64,000 nucleotides of DNA from Thioclava pacifica DSM 10166. Lineage in GTDB: Bacteria; Pseudomonadota; Alphaproteobacteria; Rhodobacterales; Rhodobacteraceae. Position numbers and translations under genes: made by a program. Shown piece after piece: positions 36,772 to 44,342 of this stretch. The stretch spans positions 124,001 to 188,000 of the forward strand of contig NZ_AUND01000001.1 in the NCBI RefSeq assembly GCF_000714535.1, in the 5' to 3' direction. Every line of letters begins with the position of its first letter. Within the stretch, counting starts at the first letter, position 1. Below the pieces are notes generated by a model. The model had not been told where the DNA came from and ran no database searches. It saw only the letters and a program-made list of their open reading frames with translations.

Positions 36772-36852
36772 AGTTTCCGCAATCCCTTATAAAATCGGGA
36801 TTTTCCTTGTCAGAATCGCAAAGCGGACGTTTACTTTGCGTCAGGGAATAGT
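36772..36852 (+). promoter_or_regulatory. Leader with two inverted repeats between the giant gene and the export genes
   Basis: The 81-base gap contains a 6-bp inverted repeat, AATCCC (36781-36786) with GGGATT (36797-36802), and a 7-bp one, CGCAAAG (36817-36823) with CTTTGCG (36834-36840). The second ends 12 bases before the GTG start of the next gene. A weak sigma70-like pair, TTGTCA (36807-36812) and TTTACT (36830-36835), has 17-base spacing. The gap could be a processing or attenuation site, or a secondary promoter. No strong U-tract is present. Confidence 0.35.
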
Positions 36853-38775
36853 GTGGATCGCCGCTGCGCGGCGCTTTGTCAGGGAATTTTTGCAGATAGG
36901 CAGGGTGCGTCGGGGCGCCCCGAGGGAGTATGCTTGCAACAACGGGCTGGAACAGCGTCTGGCGAGGCGACGGGATCGGTTTTTCTCGATTCCGAGACGC
37001 TTGGCAGGCTTAAGAGCGGGACGGATCGGGCGCAGGTTGCGCAAGCTTGGCTCTCTTCCATGGCGAAACAGACCACGGGGCTCGAACAGGGCGTTGTGGT
37101 TCTGGCGGGGCTCGGGCGGAGCCGTTTCGAGCCCGCCGCGATCTGGCCCGATGCGGCCAAGCCCAAACGCGAATTGATGACGGCGGTCGATGGTGCGCTC
37201 CATGCCGGGCGGCTGGTGATCGAGACGCTGAGCGAGGGCGGTGCCGCGATTGCGGTGCCGATCCGGCTCGAGGGACAATTGCGCGGGGCGGCGGCCATTC
37301 TCGTCGGGGTCGGGCCCGAGGCGCGCGTGGATCTCGCGATCGACCAGCTGCAATGGGGTTCGGGTTGGCTGGAGGCCTTCTTGCGCCGCAAGCAGGGTGG
37401 CTCAGGCGATAGTCTCGCCTCGGTGATCGAGTTGCTTGCGACCAGTCTGCACCATGAACGGTTTACCGAAGCCGCGACGGCGGTCGCGTCCGAACTGGCA
37501 GGTGTGCTGGGTTGCGAACTGGTGGCGATCGGCCTCACGCGCGGGCGCCATGCGCGGGTGCGCGCACTGTCGAACTCGGCAAGTTTCGGCAAGCGCTCCA
37601 ACCTCGTGCGCGCGATCGAAGCGGCGATGGATGAGGCGATCGATCAGCAGGCGGTGCTGAGTTATCCGCCTCAAGATGGTGGTCCTGAACGCGTGTTGCG
37701 CGCCCATGCGGCGCTGTCGGAAACCGAAGGCGGCGCGACGCTTTGCACGGTGCCGCTGACTGAGGACAAGAAACTCGTCGGCGCGCTGGTGCTGGAGCGT
37801 CCCGCAGGTGAGCCTTTCTCGACCGATACGATCCAGATGGCGGAATATGCGGGCGTCCTGCTGGGGCCGGTTCTGTCGATCAAACGGCGCGAGGATCGCT
37901 GGCTGCCGGCGAAGACATGGGAAGCTTCGGTCAACACGTTCAAGGCGCTGGTCGGGCCCAACCATGCCGCGCTGAAGCTGGGTGCGATCGTGCTTGTCGC
38001 GGTTCTGGCTTTCGCGTGGTTCGCCAAGGGTATGTATCGCGTGACCGCCGATGCGGTGATCGAAGGACGTATCCAGCGCGCGATTTCGGCTCCGATCGAG
38101 GGCTATCTTGCCGAGGCCGACGCGCGCGCGGGCGACCTCGTGAAGGCGGGCGATGTGATGGCGCGGCTCGATGACCGCGACCTGCGGCTCGAGCGGCTGA
38201 AATGGGAGACCCAGAAATCCAAGCAGAGCCGCGAATATTCCGAGGCCATGGCCAAGCGCGAGCGAGCCAAGGCGCTGATCCTGCAAAGTCAGATCGAGCA
38301 GGCCGATGCGCAGCTTGAACTGATCGATCAGGAGATCGCGCGGATGGTGATCCGGGCGCCCTTCGACGGGGTCGTCGTCTCGGGCGATCTGACCCAAGCG
38401 CTCGGCGCCCCGATCGAGCGCGGCGACGTGCTGTTCCAGGTGGCGCCGCTCGACGATTACCGGGTGATGCTGCGCGTCGATGAGCGCGACGTGAAGGATG
38501 TGAAGGCCGGCGAGAGCGGGGCACTGGTGCTGGCCGCGCTACCCGATACACCGATCGAAGTGAAGGTCGACCGGATCACGCCGATCTCGACGGCGGAGGC
38601 GGGCACGAACAAGTTCATCGTCGAGGCCTCGGTCACCGACGGGCCGATCCGCGCCTTGCGCCCGGGGATGGAAGGCGTGGCAAAGGTCGAGGTGGCCGAG
38701 CATCGCCTCGTCTGGATCTGGACGCGCAATATCGTCTTGTGGGTGCGGATGACGCTCTGGTCCTGGTGGCCGTGA
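36853..38775 (+). CDS. GAF-like domains fused to an HlyD-family membrane fusion (periplasmic adaptor) protein
   Basis: 640 residues. Two GAF-like cytoplasmic segments (about 60-178 and 190-345, the second with a PLTEDKKLVGALVLERP strand) precede one membrane helix (about 374-391). An HlyD-type periplasmic part follows: a lipoyl half (about 408-440), an alpha-helical hairpin rich in Glu, Lys and Gln, the second lipoyl half with IRAPFDGVVVSGD, and a beta-barrel segment. The C-terminus is Trp-rich. Adaptors usually bridge an inner-membrane pump and an outer-membrane channel; GAF domains usually sense ligands or mediate contacts. The GTG start has AGGGA five bases upstream (36843-36847); the first 40 residues are atypical, so the start could lie further in. 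It is followed after one base by the M50 gene. Confidence 0.8.
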   Translation: MDRRCAALCQGIFADRQGASGRPEGVCLQQRAGTASGEATGSVFLDSETLGRLKSGTDRAQVAQAWLSSMAKQTTGLEQGVVVLAGLGRSRFEPAAIWPDAAKPKRELMTAVDGALHAGRLVIETLSEGGAAIAVPIRLEGQLRGAAAILVGVGPEARVDLAIDQLQWGSGWLEAFLRRKQGGSGDSLASVIELLATSLHHERFTEAATAVASELAGVLGCELVAIGLTRGRHARVRALSNSASFGKRSNLVRAIEAAMDEAIDQQAVLSYPPQDGGPERVLRAHAALSETEGGATLCTVPLTEDKKLVGALVLERPAGEPFSTDTIQMAEYAGVLLGPVLSIKRREDRWLPAKTWEASVNTFKALVGPNHAALKLGAIVLVAVLAFAWFAKGMYRVTADAVIEGRIQRAISAPIEGYLAEADARAGDLVKAGDVMARLDDRDLRLERLKWETQKSKQSREYSEAMAKRERAKALILQSQIEQADAQLELIDQEIARMVIRAPFDGVVVSGDLTQALGAPIERGDVLFQVAPLDDYRVMLRVDERDVKDVKAGESGALVLAALPDTPIEVKVDRITPISTAEAGTNKFIVEASVTDGPIRALRPGMEGVAKVEVAEHRLVWIWTRNIVLWVRMTLWSWWP

Positions 38776-38776
38776 G

Positions 38777-40927
38777 ATGGCCACCTCGCTCTTCTCTCCG
38801 TCCTGGTATCGGGTGAAGGATCTCAAGCCGCGGCTGCGTCGTCATGTCGAGATCCATCGCCACGATTATCGCGGCCGGGTCTGGTTCGTGATCCAGGATA
38901 TCGCGACGGGCCGCTTCCATCGGCTGTCCCCCGCCGCCTGGCGGCTGGTCGGTCTGATGAACGGTCAACGGACGATGGACGAGCTGTGGAACACCACAAA
39001 CGAACAGCTCGGAGAGAAGGCGCCCACGCAGGATGAGGCAATCCGGCTGATGGGGCAGTTGCACGCGGCAGACGCGTTGATCTGCGACGTGCCGCCCGAC
39101 GGGCGGGAGCTGTTCCGCCGTTACCAGCGCCACCAGTCGATGCAGCTCAAGCAGAAGATCTGGTCGCCGCTCGCGATCCGCATCCCGATCTGGGATCCGG
39201 ACGAATTCCTGACCCGCACCATGCCCTTCGTGCGCCCATTCTTCACGCGCACCTTCGCGGTGATCTGGGTGCTTGTCGTGCTCACGGGCCTGCTCGTGGC
39301 GGCGGCGAATTTCGGTGCGATCACGGACAATATCGCGGACCGCGTGCTGACGCCGAAGAACCTCTTCGTCCTTTGGCTGGTCTATCCGGTGGTGAAGGCA
39401 TTTCACGAATTGGGCCACGGCTATGCGGTGAAGAAGAATGGCGGCGAGGTCCATGAGATCGGGATCATGCTGCTGGTGCTGGTGCCGGTTCCTTACGTCG
39501 ATGCCTCGGCCGCTTCGGCCCTGCGTGACAAGTATCAGCGGATGCTGGTGGGCGGGATCGGGATCATGGTGGAGCTGTTTCTCGCCTCGATCGCGCTGTT
39601 CGTCTGGCTCAATGCCGAGACCGGCGCGGCCCATGCGGTCGCCTATAACGTGATGCTGATCGGGGGCGTCTCGACGCTGCTGTTCAACGGCAATCCGCTG
39701 CTGCGCTTCGATGGCTATTACGTCTTTGCCGACTGGCTGGAGATCCCCAATCTCGGCCAGCGTGCGAACCGCTATTACGGCTATCTCGCGCAGAAATACC
39801 TCTTCGGGATGAAAGAGGCCGAGCCCGTCACCTCGATGCCCGCCGAAAAGCGCTGGTTTGTGGTCTACGGTCTCGCCGCCTTCATCTACCGCATCTTCAT
39901 CATGTTCGCGATCATCACCTATATCGCCGGCCGGTTCTTCGCGATCGGCGTGGTTCTGGCGATCTGGGCGATCACGACGCAGATCCTCGTGCCCATAGGC
40001 AAATCCATGTCCTTCCTGTCTTCCAGTCCGAAACTCCGTTCCAACCGGCCCCGCGCGGTGCTCGTCACAACCGGGTTGATCGCCGCGCTCGTCATCGTGC
40101 TTTTCGTCTTGCCCGCGCCTTACCGATCCGTGGTCAGCGGCGTGACCTGGCCCGCCGAACAGGCGCAGGTGCGCGTTGGCACGAGCGGCTTCGTGAAAGA
40201 GGTGCCGGTCGCGACCTATGACGAGGTGAAGCCGGGCGAGGTGATGATCGCGCTTGATGACCCACTCCTGCGTGCGCGGCTCGAGGTGCTCGACTCGCAG
40301 CTTGCCGGGCTGGAGCTGCAACGTCAGGCCGCGATGCGCTCGGACCGGGTGCAGGCAGAGATGATCTCGGCGGAGATCGCCGCCACACGCGAGGACCGTG
40401 CGCGGCTGGCCGAACAGATCGACGAGCTTGCAATCCGTGCGCCGCGCTCGGGGCTCGCCGTGATCCCCAATGGCGCGGATCTGGAGGGGCGCTTTGCCAA
40501 GCGGGGGCAGGTCATCGGCTATGTGCTGACCGAGGAGGACACCGCCGCGCTGCGCGTTGTCGTTGATCAAAACGACGTGGATCTGGTGCGCAATGCGACG
40601 GGCCGGGTGGATGTGATGCCGGTCGAATATGGCGGTCAGAGCTTTCCCGCGACGATGGTGCGCGAGGTGCCCGGCGGGGTTATGGACCTGCCCACCCCGG
40701 CGCTTGGCCTGCAAGGCGGAGGCACGGTGCCGGTCGATCCGACCGACCGGCAAGGGCTGCGCACGCTGGAGCGTGTCTTCGAGTTCGAGCTGGAGATGCC
40801 GCCCGAGGCCGCGCTGCCGCTTCTGGGGCGGCGGGTCGAGGTGCGCTTCTCGCATGGCACGCTGCCGATCGGCTTTCAGGCCTACCGCTCGCTGCGCCAG
40901 CTGTTCCTGAGGCTCTACAATGTCTGA
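38777..40927 (+). CDS. PqqD-like domain, M50 (site-2-type) zinc protease and HlyD adaptor fusion
   Basis: 716 residues. Residues about 12-105 resemble PqqD-like peptide-recognition domains (VWFVIQDIATGRFHRLS, then GQRTMDEL). The membrane core carries the zinc site HELGH (210-214) and the second ligand region NPLLRFDGYY (306-315), the pattern of M50 proteases and of the putative peptide zinc metalloprotease group. About eight membrane helices are visible. After the last (about 425-445) comes an HlyD-like part with split lipoyl halves and a helical hairpin (about 450-690). Its ATG follows the previous stop by one base (TGAGATG), and its end overlaps the SecA-like gene by 8 bases, so the genes are cotranscribed and probably coupled. 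Role inferred: recognition, cleavage and/or export of a peptide or protein substrate, most likely the giant product. Confidence 0.85.
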   Translation: MATSLFSPSWYRVKDLKPRLRRHVEIHRHDYRGRVWFVIQDIATGRFHRLSPAAWRLVGLMNGQRTMDELWNTTNEQLGEKAPTQDEAIRLMGQLHAADALICDVPPDGRELFRRYQRHQSMQLKQKIWSPLAIRIPIWDPDEFLTRTMPFVRPFFTRTFAVIWVLVVLTGLLVAAANFGAITDNIADRVLTPKNLFVLWLVYPVVKAFHELGHGYAVKKNGGEVHEIGIMLLVLVPVPYVDASAASALRDKYQRMLVGGIGIMVELFLASIALFVWLNAETGAAHAVAYNVMLIGGVSTLLFNGNPLLRFDGYYVFADWLEIPNLGQRANRYYGYLAQKYLFGMKEAEPVTSMPAEKRWFVVYGLAAFIYRIFIMFAIITYIAGRFFAIGVVLAIWAITTQILVPIGKSMSFLSSSPKLRSNRPRAVLVTTGLIAALVIVLFVLPAPYRSVVSGVTWPAEQAQVRVGTSGFVKEVPVATYDEVKPGEVMIALDDPLLRARLEVLDSQLAGLELQRQAAMRSDRVQAEMISAEIAATREDRARLAEQIDELAIRAPRSGLAVIPNGADLEGRFAKRGQVIGYVLTEEDTAALRVVVDQNDVDLVRNATGRVDVMPVEYGGQSFPATMVREVPGGVMDLPTPALGLQGGGTVPVDPTDRQGLRTLERVFEFELEMPPEAALPLLGRRVEVRFSHGTLPIGFQAYRSLRQLFLRLYNV

Positions 40928-42914
40928 GAACCTGCTGCAGCGCCCCGGTCTGCTGACCGCCTTCTACCCCGAGCGCGAGGATGAACGCCTCGGCACGCTC
41001 GACCGGTTGATGGCGAGCGCGGTCGGGCGTGTGTCGCAATTCTTCGCGGTGAAATCGGCTTTTGGGGCGGGCTTCTTGAGGCAGGTGGGGAAAGAGGAAA
41101 AGGCGCTGGCCGCGCTTGAGGCGCATGAGTTCAACCGTACAAGGGTCGAGATCGCGCAGGCGCTGCGGGTGAAGGGGCTGCGCGCGGATCTCGTGGCGCG
41201 CGCCTTCGCGCTGGTGCGGATCCAGGCCGAGCGTAGTTTGCAGATGCGCCCCTTCGATGTGCAGCTTCTGGGCGGCCGCGCGATGCTGCGCGGCCGGATC
41301 GCCGAGATGGATACCGGCGAGGGCAAGACCCTCACCGCTACGCTTCCCGCCGCGATCATGGCGCTGTCGGGCGTGCCGGTGCATGTGGTGACGGTCAATG
41401 ATTTCCTCGCCGCGCGCGATGCGGAGTGGATGGGGCCGCTCTATCGTGCGCTTGGTCTCAGCGTTGGCGTGATCATCGAGGGGCTGAGCCCCGAGGAACG
41501 GCAGGCCGCCTATGCCTGCGACATCTGCTATTGCACCAACAAGCAGCTCGCCTTCGACTATCTCAAGGACCGGCTGGTGCTGGAAGGCGAGACGCGGTCT
41601 TTGCACATGGCGCTTGAAGGTCTGTCGAAGGTGGATCCGAAGCGCACCCGGCTCATGATGCGGGGCCTGTGCTATGCGATCGTGGATGAGGCGGATTCCG
41701 TACTTATTGATGAGGCGCGCACACCGCTGATCATCACGCGGGCCGGCGATCATTCCGGGCTGGAGCAAACCTACCGCCGCGCGGTCGAAATCGGTCGCAA
41801 GCTGGAACGCCCGCGCGATTTCACCATCCGCGAGAAGGAATGGAAGGTCGATCTGACCGATCTCGGCAAGGCACGGTTGCGCCAACTGAGCGCGCATTTC
41901 GGTGGCGTGTGGGCGACCGAGATCCACCGCGAGGAACTCGGTCGACAGGCGCTCTCGGCACTGCATCTCTATCACCGCGACAAGCATTATATCGTCGATG
42001 ATGCGGGTGTGCAGATCGTCGATGAATATACCGGTCGGGTGATGGCGGACCGTTCGTGGGAACGGGGCCTGCACCAGATGATCGAGGTGAAGGAAGGCTG
42101 CGAGATCACGGGTCGGCAGGAGACCCTAATCCGCATTTCCTATCAGCGCTTCTTCCGCCGCTACCTGACGCTGGCAGGCATGACCGGCACGGCGGCCGAG
42201 GTCTCGGGGGAGCTGCGCGCGGTCTATCGTCTGCGCACGAAACGCATCCCGACAAACCGGCCCTCGCGGCGCAAGAACCTCGGTGAGCGTCATTATGCGA
42301 CGGCCGAGCAGAAATGGCGCGCGGTGCTGGCGGAGACGAAGCGCGTCCATCTGCAAGGCCGCCCGATCCTGATCGGGACGCAATCGATCCATGCCTCCGA
42401 GGAGATTTCCGCGCTCCTGACCGAAGAGGGCTTCACCCATCGTGTGCTCAATGCGCGCGAGACCGAGCACGAGGCGCATATTATCGCTGAGGCGGGCGGG
42501 CATGGCCGGATCACGGTAGCCACGAACATGGCTGGGCGCGGCACCGATATCCGCATCGACCAGCAGATGCGCGACCTTGGCGGCCTGCATGTGATCGCTA
42601 CGGGCCGCCATGATGCGCGGCGGATCGACCGGCAACTTTTCGGCCGCTGTGGGCGTCAGGGCGATCCGGGGAGTTTCATCACCTTCGTCTCGCTCGAGGA
42701 TGACCTGATGCGGGTCTTTTACGGTGAACATCTCGCGCGGCTCAGTCGGGCTTTTGCGGGTGGGGCAGGGCGCGTGCCCTGGTTCATAGGCGCGCCTCTC
42801 ACCCGGCTTGCGCAGCGCGCGACCGAGGCGCGCCATTCCGGTATCCGCAAGAACCTCTTGCGCGCCGATGACAGTCTGGAAGACCTGCTCGCCTTCAGCG
42901 GCAGGGGGAATTGA
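40920..42914 (+). CDS. SecA-like ATPase lacking the C-terminal scaffold, wing and linker domains
   Basis: 664 residues, against about 850-900 for housekeeping SecA. Walker A reads MDTGEGKT (130-137), where SecA usually has KTGEGKT, and Walker B reads VDEADS followed by LIDEARTPLII (255-272). The preprotein cross-linking domain is present (IVDEYTGRVMADRSWERGLH). The second motor domain is intact: ATNMAGRGTDI, GGLHVIATGRHDARRID, FGRCGRQGDPGS and SLEDDLM. The protein stops about 60 residues later at an RKNLLRADDSLEDLL segment, where SecA begins its helical scaffold. The two-helix finger, wing domain and zinc-binding C-terminus are therefore missing. This is an accessory SecA-family motor, not the essential SecA. 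The context suggests it powers movement of the giant protein together with the adaptor proteins. Confidence 0.9.
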   Translation: MSENLLQRPGLLTAFYPEREDERLGTLDRLMASAVGRVSQFFAVKSAFGAGFLRQVGKEEKALAALEAHEFNRTRVEIAQALRVKGLRADLVARAFALVRIQAERSLQMRPFDVQLLGGRAMLRGRIAEMDTGEGKTLTATLPAAIMALSGVPVHVVTVNDFLAARDAEWMGPLYRALGLSVGVIIEGLSPEERQAAYACDICYCTNKQLAFDYLKDRLVLEGETRSLHMALEGLSKVDPKRTRLMMRGLCYAIVDEADSVLIDEARTPLIITRAGDHSGLEQTYRRAVEIGRKLERPRDFTIREKEWKVDLTDLGKARLRQLSAHFGGVWATEIHREELGRQALSALHLYHRDKHYIVDDAGVQIVDEYTGRVMADRSWERGLHQMIEVKEGCEITGRQETLIRISYQRFFRRYLTLAGMTGTAAEVSGELRAVYRLRTKRIPTNRPSRRKNLGERHYATAEQKWRAVLAETKRVHLQGRPILIGTQSIHASEEISALLTEEGFTHRVLNARETEHEAHIIAEAGGHGRITVATNMAGRGTDIRIDQQMRDLGGLHVIATGRHDARRIDRQLFGRCGRQGDPGSFITFVSLEDDLMRVFYGEHLARLSRAFAGGAGRVPWFIGAPLTRLAQRATEARHSGIRKNLLRADDSLEDLLAFSGRGN

Positions 42915-42927
42915 GAAAGGGACCGAC

Positions 42928-43734
42928 ATGACTTTGAAGCCGATCGTATTTCTTCTGGCGCTTGGTCCCGGGGCGGCGCTCGCGCAGGAGGCGGAGCGGT
43001 TCGATTGTCTGATCGACCCGAGCCAGGTGCTCGAGATCGGCTCGGCCACGGACGGGGTCATCGAACAGGTCTTCGTGTCGCGTGGCGACAGCGTGAAGGC
43101 GGGCGACATGATCGCGAAGCTGGAATCGAAAGCCGAGGAGGCGCAGCTCACCTATGCCCGCGAGCGGGCGCAGGATATGGGGCCGATCGAGATCGCTCGA
43201 TCGAAAGTCACGCTGTTGCAGAAAGCCGCGGACCGGGCGACCGAGATGGGCAAGCGCAACGTCATGGCCGATGCCCAGGTGCAGGAGGCCCAGACCAGTG
43301 CCGAGGTGGCGCAGCTGGAGTTGCGCGCCGCAGAGCTCGACCAGAACCTCGCCAAGCTCGATCTTGAACGGGTCGAGGCGCAGCTCGAGCGGCGCGAGAT
43401 CCGCTCGCCGATCGACGGGATCGTGATTACGCGGATGATGGGGCCGGGTGAATATGTCTATTCGCAAACCCCTGTCGCCCAGCTTGCCCAGATCGACCCG
43501 CTCCACGTGGAGGTGTTCTTGCCAACCTCGATGTATGATCAGGTCAAGGCGGGGCAGGTGGCGCGGGTCTATCCGGCTGCGCCGGTCGGCGGCGAGTATG
43601 ATGCGAAGGTAATCGTGGTCGACAAGGTCTTCGACGCGGCCTCGGACACGTTCGGTGTGCGTCTGGCGCTGGCCAATCCCGAGGGCAAGCTGCCTGCCGG
43701 GATCGATTGCACGGTCAGCTTCCCGCAGCCCTGA
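42928..43734 (+). CDS. Secreted HlyD-family periplasmic adaptor subunit
   Basis: 268 residues from the ATG at 42928, with AAGGGA (42917-42922) five bases upstream. It begins 13 bases after the SecA-like stop. Residues 1-19 form a Sec signal peptide ending ALA. It carries lipoyl halves around 38-68 and 157-190 (REIRSPIDGIVIT), a coiled-coil hairpin (about 70-155) and a beta-barrel segment to the end. There is no membrane anchor beyond the signal, so it would be periplasmic. It is the third adaptor-type protein in this operon, although no RND pump or ABC transporter is encoded. A longer reading would overlap the SecA-like gene and removes the signal peptide, so the 42928 start is preferred. Confidence 0.85.
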   Translation: MTLKPIVFLLALGPGAALAQEAERFDCLIDPSQVLEIGSATDGVIEQVFVSRGDSVKAGDMIAKLESKAEEAQLTYARERAQDMGPIEIARSKVTLLQKAADRATEMGKRNVMADAQVQEAQTSAEVAQLELRAAELDQNLAKLDLERVEAQLERREIRSPIDGIVITRMMGPGEYVYSQTPVAQLAQIDPLHVEVFLPTSMYDQVKAGQVARVYPAAPVGGEYDAKVIVVDKVFDAASDTFGVRLALANPEGKLPAGIDCTVSFPQP

Positions 43735-43749
43735 GTGGGAAAACGCAAA

Positions 43750-43768
43750 ACGGCCCCGAGGGGGCCGT
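43750..43768. terminator. Rho-independent terminator between convergent genes
   Basis: A perfect 8-bp stem, ACGGCCCC (43750-43757) and GGGGCCGT (43761-43768), has a 3-base loop. Read on the - strand it is followed by TTTTGCGTTTT, a good U-tract for the small gene to the right. On the + strand it lies 15 bases after the adaptor gene stop, with only a weak tail, so it may act in both directions. Confidence 0.8.
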
Positions 43769-43794
43769 AAAGCTGATTGGTCTGGAGCGGCTGA

Positions 43795-44091
43795 TCAGCG
43801 CTGGTAGCAGCGCGATTTCGAACCAAAGCCCGAGGGCGAGCAAATCCAGCTGCCGGTGCCGGGCGCGCGGCGGGTCGAGACGCGCTGGGCGGGTTGCGCA
43901 TCGCTCTTGCGGCCCGCGAGCCAGTCGAAGCGGGCGCTGCCCTTGCCTGCCGCGCTTTTCACCGCGACCTTGATCGGCGAGATTTCAAGCATCCCAGTCT
44001 GCTGTGCACTGGCTGCGCCGAAGGGGGCTGCGATAACCAGAGTAGCCGCGAAAAGGCCGGCGGCTGCGGCACGAAAGATCGTGTTCTGCAT
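43795..44091 (-). CDS. Small secreted protein of unknown function
   Basis: 98 residues from the ATG at 44091, which has AGGA five bases upstream; the ATG just before it is only two bases from the same site. An N-terminal signal peptide of about 26 residues ends AASAQ. The mature part contains a GxLEISPIKVAVKSAAGKGSARFDW-like segment and a C-terminal block with two Cys (WICSPSGFGSKSRC), which could form a disulfide. I do not recognise the family. It is transcribed toward the giant-protein operon and separated from it by a terminator. Confidence 0.65.
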   Translation of the reverse strand: MQNTIFRAAAAGLFAATLVIAAPFGAASAQQTGMLEISPIKVAVKSAAGKGSARFDWLAGRKSDAQPAQRVSTRRAPGTGSWICSPSGFGSKSRCYQR

Positions 44092-44254
44092 CATTATCCT
44101 GCTCTGCCGAGTTGCGATCACTAGGCCATTCCCGCATTCGGCGAGGACGGTCCGTTTCGTTCTCATTAAACGCAGGTTTGGTTGATCAAACGTTACCGGT
44201 CAAGGTTGTTGTTCCCGCGGCGGAAAGGTGGCGCTTTCATGGCGCAAATGAAAA

Positions 44255-44285
44255 ATGCCGCGCAGGTCAATTTCCTGCGCGGCAT
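44255..44285 (-). terminator. Terminator after the GH26-like gene
   Basis: A perfect 12-bp stem, ATGCCGCGCAGG (44255-44266) with its complement (44274-44285), and a 7-base loop lie 58 bases past the GH26-like stop. On the - strand the stem is followed by TTTTCATTT. It closes the three-gene polysaccharide operon. Confidence 0.9.
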
Positions 44286-44342
44286 CAACATCTTGTCGTG
44301 ATCAGCCCCTGTCGGCAAAAAATTGCCGCTAGGGATGGTAGG

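Noticed and set aside
17509-36216. A continuous 6,235-codon antisense frame on the - strand (also 9208-17424 and 4018-6933)
   Set aside because: It mirrors the codon bias of the giant + strand gene, which almost never uses TTA, CTA or TCA in the register that would create antisense stops. The translation is Arg/Asp/His-rich low-complexity sequence with no domains.
42808-42927. N-terminal extension of the last HlyD adaptor into the SecA-like gene
   Set aside because: The ribosome site and signal peptide both favour the ATG at 42928.
1-43734. Standard type I secretion operon
   Set aside because: No ABC-type ATPase signature and no TolC/LapE-like outer membrane protein in the visible part; the only ATPase has SecA motifs.
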